Below, piece by piece: positions 1 to 11,358 of a stretch of DNA of 64,000 nucleotides (positions are counted from its first letter, which is position 1; each line of letters opens with the position of its first letter). The DNA is from Gentiana macrophylla (Eukaryota; Streptophyta; Magnoliopsida; Gentianales; Gentianaceae). The translations under genes were made by a program, and so were the position numbers. The stretch lies in assembly GCA_026214975.1 (NCBI GenBank), contig CM047806.1, positions 49,431,947-49,495,946 of the forward strand, given 5' to 3'. The notes beneath the pieces were generated by a model. That model did no database searches and was not told the DNA's origin. It saw only the letters and a program-made list of their open reading frames with translations.

Positions 1-600
1 GAATAGAGCCAACGAGAAGTGTTCAGATCACATGTATCCAAGTGATCCTTAACTAACACATCAAACCCTACTTTGAACCAAGCAGTAGACTATGATCACA
101 TCAGGATTGAGATCAATCCATATATGATCATCTTGTGATTCGATAAGATTTCTCGATCACGGAATTATATCGAGAATTCAAATCAAATCGGTCCAGTCCT
201 ATATGATAGACATCATATATAAATGCCCCACTAGGTACCCTATACCGACGGTCCGGATGAGACGGTCACACCATAAAGTGTTCTGGGCGCATTATTGGTA
301 TATTATTCACGAGACCCATACTCTGATTAAATCACCATGGACTAACTAGTTTTAAGCATATCATCACTAACTCAATTCTCGTGTGTATGCCATATACTGA
401 GTTATGTGATTACATACCGATATACTTAGGGTTTTCAGCAGTGTATTAATATAACCATAAATGTAAATATTAAGATGAATTATAAATCCTGTCAAAAACA
501 ATTACAGAAATTGTCTTTCGGGCACTACACCTAACAATCTCTCACTTGCACGAAAGACAAGTGATTAATTGTTTTAGAGCACACCCCTTATTCACAACAG
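1..600 (-). repeat. Partial copia-type LTR plus short internal stub (family of element C)
   Basis: Positions 1-536 align closely with the right-hand parts of the two LTRs at 41809-43519 and 49041-50773. Shared text includes the GATCCATATATGATCATC stretch, the 'ctcgattacggaattatatcgag' type region and the terminal CTACACCTAACA. Read on the minus strand, that terminus is an LTR start, TGTTAGGTGTAG. Immediately to the right, 537 onward reads as a PPT on the minus strand (AAGTGAGAGAT) and then as the same internal sequence as element C ('gattgttttagagcacac'). Similarity to C stops near 600, where a different element begins. This is a third, truncated copy of family C, cut by the window edge on the left and by a junction at about 600. 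Confidence 0.85.
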
Positions 601-1089
601 GACATGCAGGGCTCGGATTGCCTGTCCTGCAGACTTTATTGAGTTCGAACTATAGAACAGGAGCCGGTCTCTGGGAGGACTGATGTGGAGCTAGATGATG
701 TTGGCTTCGAGGCCATGGAATACGCAAGCTTGCTTTTCTTACTCGAGTGTTGTATTTTGATAGTGTTTCTTACTTTGTAGGGAACCTGGAGTGGCCAGGA
801 CGTTTTTCACCGAGCTGTGGGAGTTTACAAGAGATTTGAAGAAGATTGCCGACCTGAGGCAAGGTCGGCCTAACCATGTCTACACTTTGGGGGTGGATAA
901 GGCAAAGGGTCAGATTGTTGACTTTGTCAGGGACAATCTCCCCAACGAGGCTTTTATAAGATGGGCATGGATGCGGTCTATGACAACCGTTTGAAAGACT
1001 TCTCGGAGGGAGTGGACATTGTGTCCGAGTACTCCTGCCGTGCTGCGGCTGCTCTTACCTTGGCTCTTGCTTCTTCCGAGCCACCTTAG
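601..1089 (+). pseudogene. C-terminal fragment of a putative gypsy-type transposon gene (Transposase_28-like)
   Basis: A splice acceptor-like TTTGTAG ends at 780. The following exon reads as an open frame (MARTFFTELWEFTRDLKK...) to about 960, then continues in another frame (MDAVYDNRLKDFSEGVDIV ... LALASSEPP) to a stop at 1087-1089. The switch of frame inside a continuous coding-like stretch implies an indel. The style (short introns, 'RDLKKIADL', C-terminal Ala/Leu-rich end) fits the C-terminal half of genes whose N-terminal half is the putative gypsy-type transposon domain (PF04195), such as the one at 40602-41348. That assignment is inference from family resemblance; no complete gene is present here. 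Function in the parent element is unknown. Confidence 0.55.
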
Positions 1090-2340
1090 AGTCTAGCCCC
1101 CGTTTTTTTAGGTCAAAAGGCTTGTGGACTTGTAGTTTTTTGTTTTGAAATTTTATTTCAAATGAAATTATCATCTATACAATAGAAGGAGTATTTCGTT
1201 AAGTTCTTAGCCTTAACTTTATTCCGAGCACTTCTTTAAGTACTTGATAATTGTAGTTTTGGATGGCATACTAAAGTTTTGGTCATGTTTTTGCTTGAGT
1301 TTGTCCTACAGACAACAAATGCAGCTAAGTCCGACTTGTAGACTTTAAGAGATTGGTTTACAAAATTCTTGAGTCCGATCTACGGAGCTTAATTAAGTCT
1401 GACCTGCGGACTTTGGTTCGAGTTCGACTTGTAGTCCTAATGAGCTTGCCCGACAAACTTCGCTGGGCTCGTCCTGTGAAGCTCCATTCGAGTCTGTCAT
1501 GCAGACTTAGAATTTATCCTTTGCAAACCTTGCTGAGTTCGACCTATGAGGCTTAGGTCGAATCTGTCTTGCATATTTGATTTTAAGCTGGTTCCATACC
1601 GTGGATCTCGGATGTACTCTTGATGAGTTTTCTTAAACCGAACTTTCAGTCTCTTGAGTGCTTTATAACTGGGGACGTCTTGCCCCTCAATATGCCATGC
1701 ACTAACTTATAGTTTTTGGATGGCATACTTGGTTGTTTGTTCGTCTAATTTCGAGTCTGGCCAATGACTTAATTATTTGAGTGTGTCACATAAACTTTAT
1801 TAGTTTGGTCTTTGCTGATCAGGTTGAGTCCGACCTTCGGAGCTCAAGTGTCAGTCATAGCGTTTGGAGTGGAGTCCGCCTTATGAGCTTCGGCTTGTCC
1901 GGCCTGCAGACTTTTTAGTGGGCATGTTCGTTTGATCCGACGCGGGAGGCGCGGATGTCATTTTTTGGCGAACTGAGTCAGAAGTTTTGCTGAACTCTCA
2001 AATTAAATTTCTGCGAGCTAGGTCAGATTTGTCAGACCTCGTGTGTGTTTTACTGAGCCAGAATGGGTGGGGCTCATGTATCATATTTTAAGGGAGTCAG
2101 AAGTATTTCTGACTATTTCAGTGAGTTTGAAGTTTTGCGAACTCGATGTATGCGCGTCTATTCTGTAGAACTTAATGATAAAATGCCATTAAAATAGCAT
2201 TAAGGAGAACCTGATGGGACGATGTCCTTATCACGGGCTTGACCGGTTGGTGCACCAGAGGTGTTGTTGATCGTACCGATGTGACGATGGCGCTTTGAGT
2301 TGTGGAATTCAGGGCGACCGATTGCTCCACATATTGTTAG
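1090..2340. other. Non-coding retroelement 3' region with degenerate short repeats
   Basis: No supportable gene. The stretch is full of imperfect copies of a 'gagtccgacctgcagactttg' type motif (for example near 1372, 1400, 1427, 1825 and 1870), and open frames here are short and unsupported. It most likely forms the 3' untranslated/LTR-proximal part of the element whose gene fragment ends at 1089. Confidence 0.55.
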
Positions 2341-2344
2341 GCAA

Positions 2345-2535
2345 GGTGGGGCAGTTCGGACTGACTTCTCACATGCTAGTATTGGACGAGCAGGGCCAGG
2401 CTGTGTTGACTTCTCGCTTTAAAGTACGGCGAGCAGGGCCATGCTAGTTCTGACTTCTCGTGTGAGAGTTTAGGACGAGCAGGGTCAGGCTAGTGCTGAC
2501 TTCTCGTTTAAAAGCACGGCGAGCAGGGCCAGGTG
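2345..2535. repeat. Minisatellite, about 44-46 bp unit, four copies
   Basis: The core CGAGCAGGGCCAGGCTAG...TTGACTTCTCG recurs with GAGCAGGG starts near 2388, 2431, 2477 and 2521, so the period is about 43-46 bp. Alternate units carry 'ggacgagcag' and 'acggcgagcag', suggesting a higher-order dimer of about 90 bp. It lies directly beside the putative LTR edge at 2534. Confidence 0.8.
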
Positions 2536-3419
2536 AAGTGAAACCGCTCGGAGGAAGGCTTCAAATCGAATGAATCTTAGGATCGTGGATTGAAGTATTT
2601 GGATAATCCTCAACACAACCACAACCTGTGTGGAAGCACCTTGGAATAATAAGCTCCGCGACACAATCACAACTCGTGTGAAGGCACCTTGGAATAAACC
2701 TCAACACTTAGAAAACTTGTTTTTAAGCACCTTGGTATATGGATAACCACAAGGATTGCTCAAGTCCTTGATAATCCGAGATTTAAAATCCTCTTTCCAG
2801 AGAAACTCACACAACACTTTTCCAAGTGAAGAATAAAATATAATTTCTATTGATCAAAAGCTGAATTACAAGTTACAAATAGTAGGCTATTTATAGGATA
2901 CAAGAATACATTTTAGGATACTAGATACATACAAGAAAAACACTTAGAATTCCAAGTACATGTATGTAAATTTTCGGCCCTAACAAGAATAATTCTAGGT
3001 TCATTGAATCTAGATTCAATGTATCTTGTTTAATTCTTGTAAGTTTCCAAGTAGTCTTGTACATGAACTTGATTTCTTCCAAACTTGTCTTCTTGCATTC
3101 TTCTCATCAAATTGACGCCACCAACACTCCAAAATTCAGCCATGTACTTGTTATTAATTAATTAATATTGCATAATAAAGTAATATAATAATGTAGTATA
3201 ATATTGGCCAAAATGTTGGGCTTTTATTCAGCAAGCCCACTAGCAAATATGATGGACTTATTGGATCCACATTCTTCTTTCTTGGACATGGTCTCCTCCA
3301 TTGCTAATTGGGCTAATTTTTCCAAAGTCTCGAGCCTCCTTTTGCGTTGCATTCGAGTTTCAGGCCCAACCCAAATTACTAGTGGATCTTGAGAAAACTT
3401 GGACTCATATTCATATCAA
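2534..3419 (-). repeat. Putative Ty3/gypsy LTR (3' LTR of a minus-strand element)
   Basis: The segment begins TGAAGTG and ends ATATCA on the plus strand, consistent with TG...CA LTR ends. To its right on the minus strand is a purine-rich AACCGGGAGGG tract, as expected for a PPT just before a 3' LTR, followed by gypsy integrase and RT remnants. It has an AT-rich 'taggctatttataggata' segment typical of LTR promoters. No second copy was found in the window, so the boundaries are inferred. Confidence 0.5.
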
Positions 3420-3446
3420 ACCCTCCCGGTTGCGAAAGATCTGTCC

Positions 3447-3956
3447 TCAGATCATGTGGTTTGTGAAATGGTTGCAAATCAGCCACATTGAATGAATTCG
3501 AGATACCCCATTCGGTTGGAATGTCAAGCTTATAGAATTATTGTTGATTCTTTCCAACACTTGGAATGGACCATCTCCACGAGGATGTAGCAAACTCTTC
3601 CGTTGGTTTGGAAATCTTTCTTTTGAAAATGCAACCATACCCAATCTCCGGGTCAAAGACAACTTCCTTTTCGCCTTTATTCGCTTGTTTTTCATATCGA
3701 GCGGTTTGAGCCTCCACATTCTCGCCTTGCCTTTGCATGCAATTCACGGACCATCTTAGCTTTCTCTTCTTCGAGACTTGCTTGCATACCTTTGAGTAGG
3801 ACTCAATGAAATGGAGTGTTGTTCTTGATCAACTCGTTTAATGGAAATTAAAAAGTCATGCGGAAATTCGGATAAAATGCCGGTAAAACTTGCTAAGACA
3901 TGATAACCGGACCTCCGTTGCATTTTGATTCGAGGCCAATTAGCCTTTGCCATCAC
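3447..3956 (-). pseudogene. Ty3/gypsy integrase C-terminal region, decayed
   Basis: On the minus strand the frame at 3719-3447 contains HPRGDGPFQVLERINNNS. This is the conserved 'rGdGPFkVleri-dN-y' motif of the integrase C-terminal (GPF/SH3-like) region of plant gypsy Pol polyproteins. Upstream pieces at 3956-3756 and 3747-3538 belong to the same region in other frames. Integrase inserts the cDNA copy into the genome; here only a broken C-terminal tail is left, without the catalytic core. It lies upstream, in minus orientation, of the putative PPT and 3' LTR, as expected for the end of pol. Confidence 0.75.
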
Positions 3957-3966
3957 TTCCTCTTGA

Positions 3967-4173
3967 TCAACTCCTGGATACCTCGCTTCTTACAACAAAG
4001 CCAAGGAAGACAAAACTTTCCAAGCAAAAAGTGCATTTCTTAAGATTAGCAATCATGTGTGCTTTTCGAAGTGTTTCCGAATCAGCTTTTAAGTGTGAAA
4101 AATGTGCATTCAGATCATGGCTATAGATTAAAATGGCATATAGTACACAGGTACAAATCATTCCAAATAACAC
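3967..4173 (-). pseudogene. Ty3/gypsy reverse transcriptase fragment
   Basis: The minus-strand frame reads ...ILIYSHDLNAHFSHLK...ANLKKCTFCLESFVFLGFVV. This is the segment after the catalytic YxDD box ('DDILIYS...H..HL') through the thumb ('KC.F....v.FLG') of gypsy RT. The catalytic Asp pair itself is replaced (CVLYAILIYS), so the enzyme cannot be active as written. Palm N-terminus, RNase H and integrase core are missing between this piece and the integrase tail to the left. It overlaps the end of the unknown ORF at 4158-4901 by 16 bp in a different frame. Confidence 0.8.
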
Positions 4174-4901
4174 GTAAAAATCAGTAATGACTTACCGGGG
4201 TCAAATAATATGCAAGTGCACATCTTCCAATGAATTACATGTTGATAACGTGTTCCATACTTCGTCAATGGAACATATGAAAAGTCTCTTTGTTGAATAT
4301 ATATATCAATGAACCTTGGAGTGGCAGCAACATAGCAATATAATTGGGAGCTAACAACATTATGCGCCACAAAAGGATCAACAAAAGTGTGCACCGGTTT
4401 TCCACCATTACCAACTAGAAATAGATTATCCCAAGGAAAAATAAGGGCTGCAATTGGTGAACCCAACAGCCCGGTAATTTCCTTATCACGTACCTGCAAA
4501 GAAGAGTTAATAAAACTGCAACAAGAATTGAGGGCCATAACATCTTCTTTTGCCTCACCCAAAAGAAACTCCTTGCATTCTTTCTTCTCAAGAAATTCCT
4601 CCAATATTTCTTCTTTATTATCCACAATTTTAAGAGTTTGTGTATCTTCAATCTCAACAATTCTGCATTGCAATTCATAATCCAGTTCCTCAGAATTAAA
4701 TTTTTCCTCAACAATTGGAGCATGAATTGTATTCTCAACAATAGTGATCTCAGAAACCTCTGTTTTCTCTTCCTCAAATTCAAGTTCATTCACCTTCACC
4801 ACACTCTCAATTTCCTCCATTTTCGACTCCATCTTCTGGATGTTATCATTCTCCTTAATTTGCCTTATATCCTTACAAAATTGATCCATCATATCGTCAA
4901 T
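4158..4901 (-). pseudogene. 3' part of an unidentified retroelement-associated ORF split by element A
   Basis: This minus-strand frame is open from the insertion point at 4901 to a stop at 4158. Its N-terminal part is rich in Glu/Lys and likely helical (IKENDNIQKMESKMEEIE). Its C-terminal part contains aromatic and hydrophobic segments (LGSPIAALIFPWDNLFLV and YGTRYQHVIHWKMCTCILF). I do not recognise the family. It sits just upstream of gypsy RT remnants, so it may be a gag-position or captured ORF. Its 5' end is at 18637-18771, on the other side of element A: after removal of one CTGTT copy the two parts join in frame (...KFKEQ then IDDMMDQF...) to give about 288 codons. Confidence 0.6.
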
Positions 4902-4906
4902 CTGTT

Positions 4907-6631
4907 TGTTGGTCCCTTGAAAAGGCTTTAGTTAAGTTTAGAGGGGGGGTGAATAAACTTAACACTTAAAACTTTGGAGTTAACAAATTCTGCAATTTCA
5001 AGACTCTTTGATACTTGATAGTCTGTTGAGACCTCGTGAGCCTGGCCGATAAATGATGAGTCTCATCGACGATTCGCTTTTGCTGAATTTGTGCAGCGGA
5101 ATAATATCAAAATTAAGCCTTGTTACTTGTTGTTAAATATGTTACTAAGTATTAGATACTCATTAGTGTATGTGTGTGATTTCGGTTGCTAGATTCGTGA
5201 TTGAAATGAATAATGACTAAGTGCGTAAAATAAATGCGATAAGTAAGTAGTAGAGATTTTTATAGTGGTTCCAGTGATGTAATCTCAGACGTCCACTCTT
5301 CTCCTGTGATGTTGGAGGAAATTCACTAGTAATCTTTGAGTTATCTGTTACAAAGAGTCCTAGGTTGCTTGTCCTTCACCAATAACTATGGCTTCACAAC
5401 TCGAAAACTAAGAACAGGTAGGATTGTTTGCTCCTGAGTCTTCCACCTTGGTCCTTGAAGGGTAGAATTGCCTCTTCACCTGGCTCCACCACAAACCAAC
5501 GAGTCTTTCACACCCAATGATGCTTCATTGTCTTTTCAGAGGTTCTTTATAAAATAAAGAATGAATCAAGTAAATGATTCATTGGTGACTTGATTAGGAT
5601 GATATAATCAGCAGAATTGCTGCGTCTTCAAGTGTGTATGCTTGATGCGGCTTGAACACAGAATGCACTTGAAGAAAATAACTAGATCACTGACTTAAGC
5701 TCGGTAAGTTCAAACAGGTGTTTTTATTTCAGTGTTATCACTTAAAGTTTTCTCAAAATTCATCATCTTCTTTTTGAGTTGAAAGTCCTCTATTTATAGG
5801 TAGGAATGCATGTGACTTGAATTTGAAATTCAAATGTGACCGTTCCTTGTATTTGTCCCATCCTCACTTTGCATTCTCGTCACTATTCATGGGGATCGAC
5901 ATCTGTCAGATTACTTTTGACAAAGGCATGATCTCATCCACCCTTTGACTTGTATCCAATGGATAAAAATATGGATCATCCCAACGTCTTTTTAATCTCA
6001 AACCTTTGATTTGCTTGATAAGTCGAGGTAGTTGTTTGCTCTTATCCATGTAACTTCCCAATAATCTTGAATTAATCGAGGTATATATATCGGCGAGGTT
6101 CATCATCTGTTTGTAAAACCTAATCGATCTCTTTGAACATCATATTTTTGTCTCGTAAAATATAATGCAAATTTGAATCCTTATATCCAACTTTTGTTTG
6201 TGAAGTTGGTTTACATCATTTAAAGTATAACTAAGTTCCAAACATCATCCAACTTGTGGAACTTAGACCTTCTACACAAGGTATATGTAATCGTTTAGGT
6301 CATCACAGACTTGCCTAAATTCTCGATCCCATATCCTTGACATTAAATACTAAGTTTGATCCCTTAGCCTTCATTTACCGAGTTTGAACCTCACCTTCGA
6401 TCTTGATCTTCACCAGAGTTGCAGACCGCCTAACGACCTATCTACCCCATCGACTAGACTAGTCTCATTGATAAATAACAAGCTGACCTTTTTACAAATG
6501 CTTGTTTGATCAAACCTATTTATGAATCAAACTCTAATAAACCTATACATTTTATCTAGACATCTTTTGCCTTTGCACTATAACATGACTAGTATGGCAC
6601 TCATCATCAAAACCGAGAAATAAGTCCAACA
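4907..6631 (-). repeat. Element A 3' LTR
   Basis: It starts TGTTGGTCCC and ends GTCCAACA and is a direct repeat of 16920-18636. On the minus strand the LTR starts TGTTGGACTTATTTC. Differences from its partner are many small indels, frequent where the partner reads CAGCAG or TCAG (for example near 5193 versus 17213). The 3' LTR supplies the polyadenylation region. Confidence 0.93.
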
Positions 6632-6645
6632 ATTTCCCCTTTTTG
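6632..6645 (-). other. Element A polypurine tract
   Basis: On the minus strand AAAAAGGGGAAAT directly precedes the LTR start TGTTGGAC. The near-identical AAAATGGGGAAAT precedes the 3' LTR of element B at 61359. This is the primer site for plus-strand DNA synthesis. Confidence 0.88.
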
Positions 6646-6789
6646 GTGATGATGCCACTACCTCACCTAATCAACAAAGCAAAAGATAAAAACACAAACA
6701 GAACAAATTTAGTCAATTCTCATTATAAATATTTGTTCACAATTATTACAACTAGATACGAGAAAGATAAACAATGAAAAGTAGGCGAT

Positions 6790-9700
6790 CTATTGTCTCT
6801 TTTCTCTTTCTTGTCTAGCCTTCTCAGCTTGCTCTTGATAGGCTCTGATCTCTTCTATCATTTCAACCATCCATTCATTCTCAATAAGTGTAAAGTCAAT
6901 GTAAGAATTGACTTGTTTCCACCAATTCCATGCTTCAGGCAGGACAAGATTGATCTGATTCACCCAAGCCAAACTTCACATATCTGACTCCTTAAATTCA
7001 TTCAAATGAATCTTTTGCTTTTGTAATTGGTAGCACCTTTTCACCTCTGCTACTCCTTCTATCTCTGGTAGATGCTCTTAAAGCTCTAATCCTTGCCTCC
7101 CAAAACTTCAAACTCAAGAAAGAGTTAAGACCTTCATGAAATCCCATGTCACGATAGGTCTTCTTCATTATGAAACTCTTTCTTGTACTGTGATAGGAGA
7201 TCATCAGTAAGTTGCACTCTGCCAGGTGCAGGTTGCCTAAAGGCATTTGTATCATCAGTCCATCTCTTCTGTGCAAAGAGTCCGGCGACCTCCTTTCTTT
7301 GCGGTGATTGGCCCTCTTCCCTTAGTGACATCATCAACAAAACGTGAGATGAGGCCATGAATAGCTTCTCGTGATACTATCACTCACTGTGTAATTGACT
7401 CGCCATAGTTCCGGTTCTAGTATCAAGTGAAGTAATCCTTGATTGCAGGGTCTCTTCCAGTCTGTTGATCCTTTCAGTAAATTTGGGATCAGGCATAGCA
7501 GGTTGTTGTGCAGCTGCAGGCTCATTAGGTTTCAGCAAGCTTGTCAAGTTTTTGATGAACGGATGTAAGTTGATCTTTCAAAACTTGTCCTTGATGTATT
7601 CCCTTGCTTGATATATCTTACATCATATATCGGATCATTCACACGACATTTTGAGTAGATGCAAAGTTTGAAGCAATCAGTATCGAGAGATTGTCTATTA
7701 TATCATTTACCATCTTCATCAGTTCTTCAAATCTCTGTTCTTGACTGTCCAATTGAGTTCTTAACTGTTGCATATCATTTCTTACAGTTCTTAACTCATT
7801 GACAACTTCAATTGGCACTCCACTGGCCATTCTACTATCAGTAGATCCATCAGCAGGCTCCTCAACTCTATATTGTGCTGTTGTCTCCTGCGATGACCAT
7901 GGCTCTACTCAAATCTCTCCCAGCAGGGGAGGTCCTTCCTCAACCATTGCACCAAGAACATCTTCAAGGATAGGATCTTGTGCGGGTTCTTCAACAACTT
8001 CTTTCTTCTCCAAAAATTTAAAACTCTTCATCATCAGTAGTCATAGTCCAAAGAATTTGCTCATCCTCATTAACAAAGATCTGGCGACTATCTTTTCCTC
8101 TGATGGCCTTGGCTCCAAAGAGCTCCACTACAAACAGCCTCAACAACAACGGGGGTTTCTCCAAACCCAAATCTGGTTCCAACCTTTGTCCAGTCTTTGT
8201 TTGAGACTCAAGCTGACTGCACCTCTGTTCCAACCTTTGTCCAGTGTTTGTTTGAAACTCAGCACTGCACTGTACCTCTGTTCAACTTCCCCGTGGATTG
8301 AATATATTGGTATTATCCACTTGGAAACCTTCAAAGATGACCAATCTTGTGCGGGATGATGGCGGTTTTAGTCGAGTGCCTTCAATGTCAAATCCGTCTT
8401 GATATTCAATTGACTCTTGGAGCGGCACTAGGTTCATTGAAATCGCAACCTTTTCTCCATCCAAATCCTCTCACTGTCAAAGATCGGTTTGTGCAAGAGG
8501 CTCTACAACATGGAATGTACTTGGTTCATCGATCGACCTACCAAGACTTTCGAGTAATGCCTTCATTGATCAATGCCTCCAGATCATCCATGGTGAGATC
8601 CTGTAGATCCTCATCCATCTCTCCAGTCTGCTGGCCCTCAGCAGACTTACCAGTATTAGTTGGCTGTTGTACAGATGATTCATGTGCCAGTGCAGCCCCA
8701 CTTGATTCTCCTGGTCCAGAGGGAAAGTCTCCTCTACTATCTGATGATGAGGAAGAATCATCAGGACCAACTCTTGGATCTCTAAATTTGATACCCTCCT
8801 CCTTCTGTTGCTCATCAAATAAATCCATCAATCTTGATTGCAGCAAGGTTGTATCAATCAGATCCACCAAGTTCTCCACTCCCAGTTTGCCAAAAGCCCA
8901 TTCTTCAAGATCATCATTGGTTCAAGAATTGGCTTTTGTCTCTTATAGAAACCAAACTTCCATTGGAAATAATCGGCAATTTGTCAAGTTTGGGATCCAC
9001 ATACTCTTGATTTTCTTGCTCTTTTTCACATGCCTCTCAAATGGCATAAAAGATCTTACGGGAGCGAGCTCCGGTGAGCTTGTTGACCTCGAAAGGTTCC
9101 AACAAGCGATTCATAGTATCTTCTACAGATGTTTGAAAGTCGGAGAGTTCTTTGAGATTGTACATTTGTACCTTTGCTTCCATCTCAGATATCACACTTG
9201 GTTCCCCACGACTTACATGCTCATCGGCCAGGTTAGCAGCAGACGCTCTTCCCCGAACTATTGCCAAATTTGTGTGGTCTTCAACCAAGTCTCTCATCAC
9301 CTCTTCAACCACCACAGCGAGTTCAGTTCGGTGGTTTGTTGTGGTTCTTCAATGGATACTACAAGCAGCTCAGAGTCGATGAGCTGATCAGACATCTCTA
9401 CAGATTGCTCAAAAACAACCTGTTCAGCATCAGTGGACTTGATAACTTCTTCATTGGAGGAATCATCGATAACAAGCTGGTGGAATGATAGTTAGAGGCT
9501 CGGCTTCAACGGCCTCTTCTTCCTCCCTCTACTTGATGCTTCTTCTTGAGCCCCTCTGTGCCTCCAAATTTTTCAACTCTTTCCCTTGCCATATTTCTTC
9601 TTTTGGCAACTTCCTTCATCCTCTTGGATAGGGTTCATCATCATCATCTTTTTCTAGTCAATTTTCTTTTTCTACTTGCTTCCTTCATTTGTTCTCTAAG

Positions 9701-10711
9701 AATTTCACCAACAGCTTTTTCTTGAAGCCACACAGCAGGCAGGTCAATAACCTCCACTTGACCTCAGCAGACTCAACGATCTGTCTTGTTTCCTTTCTTG
9801 TTCTTTTGTTTTCGGGACTTCGTAGTCTTTCTAACATCAACACTCTTCTTCCTCTTTCCAGTAGATTTTCTTTGGTGCAAGAGTTTGATGGAAATCTTCT
9901 TAGTTTCTTTGAACACCTCACCACCGAGATCACCATCATCTCCATCATCATTATCATCGCAGACTTCTCCAAGCAATTTCTTCATCATCATCAAGTCCAG
10001 GAATTGCATAATCAATCTCCTTCTTGTATCTAGACCGATTAATATCCACAGGTGCTACATCAGAATTTCAAGATGATTCAAAGCAGAGTCCGGACCATTA
10101 ATCCTAAGGCGGTGCCTTGGACTTTCTCTTCCCTAAACTCTCTTCCTTGGCCACTTTCTTCATATAATGAATAAAGTACCGCTGATCAAACTTCATGCTC
10201 CTACAGATGATAATCATCAACTCTATCTTGGGTCACGATAGAGTGTCCATCTTGCCACCTAGCCCAAGTATGTTCTTTGCAATGAGCTTGCTCGCAGGTG
10301 TATTCAATACCAATGTGTTTGCGGTTGATGCAGAACGGATTTGATTTACGCATCTGCCTTATCTCGATCTACAAGCGCCAATTTGTCCAATCCCATTGCC
10401 TCGGGATTGAGCAGAGCCGCCCACCACTTCAACAAATCCAAAAACTTCCTCTCAGACTGGGAAACTTCAATTTCTCGCCCATTTACGCTGATCTTAAATG
10501 CTTGATTCCTTCCTTTATTTGAATGTTTCTCGTAAACCGACAACATTTGTATAAGAAATTGTGTCCAGTCTTATGTTTAACACATTTTCCGAGACCGACA
10601 TACCTCCTTATTCTTCGACCAATGTTAATGGCGATTCGATTCTGTTTGCATCTTCAACAAAACCTCTAACACTTTGGCTCGATTCAATTTGTACATCAAC
10701 TTTTTCGCCAT
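6790..10711 (-). pseudogene. Element A large 3' ORF (env-like position), frameshifted
   Basis: Collinear minus-strand pieces match the plus-strand ORF of element B at 57215-61196. A start MAKK lies at 10711. Around 10546-10346 is an N-terminal globular part with VNGREIEVS. Around 10015-9685 is a Lys-rich and Asp-rich linker. Around 8879-8538 an acidic segment contains MDEDLQDLTMDDLEALIN. Near 8334-8018 are repeats of a QTxxGQRL type. At 7830-7639 is a coiled coil (LRTQLDSQEQRFEELMKMV), and the C-terminus (SLIENEW-like, EQAEKARQEREKRQ) stops at 6790. The N-terminal part resembles the 'putative plant transposon protein' domain found in plant retroelements (recognition from memory, moderate). 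Function is unknown; no transmembrane or signal segment was seen, so a true envelope role is unsupported. Confidence 0.75.
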
Positions 10712-10819
10712 TATAATGAGAAGAATGAGATGAAGAAGATTGAATCTCAAATCTGTGTTCACACGATTGTAACGATTGCGATGATAAAGTAGATTTGCAA
10801 GTGTCGATTCTCCGAGTAA

Positions 10820-10920
10820 TAGTCGAATATATAGGCGGTGGGTAGTTGCAAGCGTCATAGCACGTACATTGATGTAACCACGATTAATCTGAATAAATTC
10901 TGTCTCTTGACACGTGGCCC
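10820..10920 (-). promoter_or_regulatory. Possible internal promoter before the 3' ORF of element A
   Basis: On the minus strand a G-box CACGTG (10911-10916) is followed by a TATATA box (about 10828-10833) roughly 120 bp upstream of the ATG at 10711. The same order and spacing occurs in element B (57016-57105 before ATG 57215). Conservation between two separate copies, in non-coding DNA after the pol stop, suggests a Pol II promoter for the 3' ORF. This is inference; no transcript evidence is available. Confidence 0.5.
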
Positions 10921-11358
10921 ATTACTCCACCATAACGTTTGTAACCGTTGGATGGTTTAACTGTGGTAATAATGGATAAAATAAATATCCCGCCAAAGCG
11001 CTTTTTGACCTTAATAACTTTGGTGAGTAAAATTCCCTTGACAAGGTATCCTGGCGAGGGTGGGCTCGGTGATCATTGATAATTTGCTTCATGACTGGCG
11101 ATAAAGTGACTCTTTGATCCTTGTTTTCTCCTTGTTTTGTTCAATTGATAATACAATATGAAGTTTAATACCAATGATCGATCTGTCAAGTGAGCTCACC
11201 CAACATGACAAAGACCAATCCTTCTTGGCAACCTCATTTGCTCAATTGTTCAAACATAAGTACATGGAATTGTTGATACCAATGACTAATCTGCTAAGTG
11301 AGCTCACCCAACATAGCGAGACTAATCCCCTTGGTGAATTCGGTACCTTCTTTGAATA

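Noticed and set aside
8347..9387. Long plus-strand open frame of 346 codons
   Set aside because: It is antisense to the 3' ORF of element A, whose minus-strand frames match element B; the plus-strand translation has no recognisable domain.
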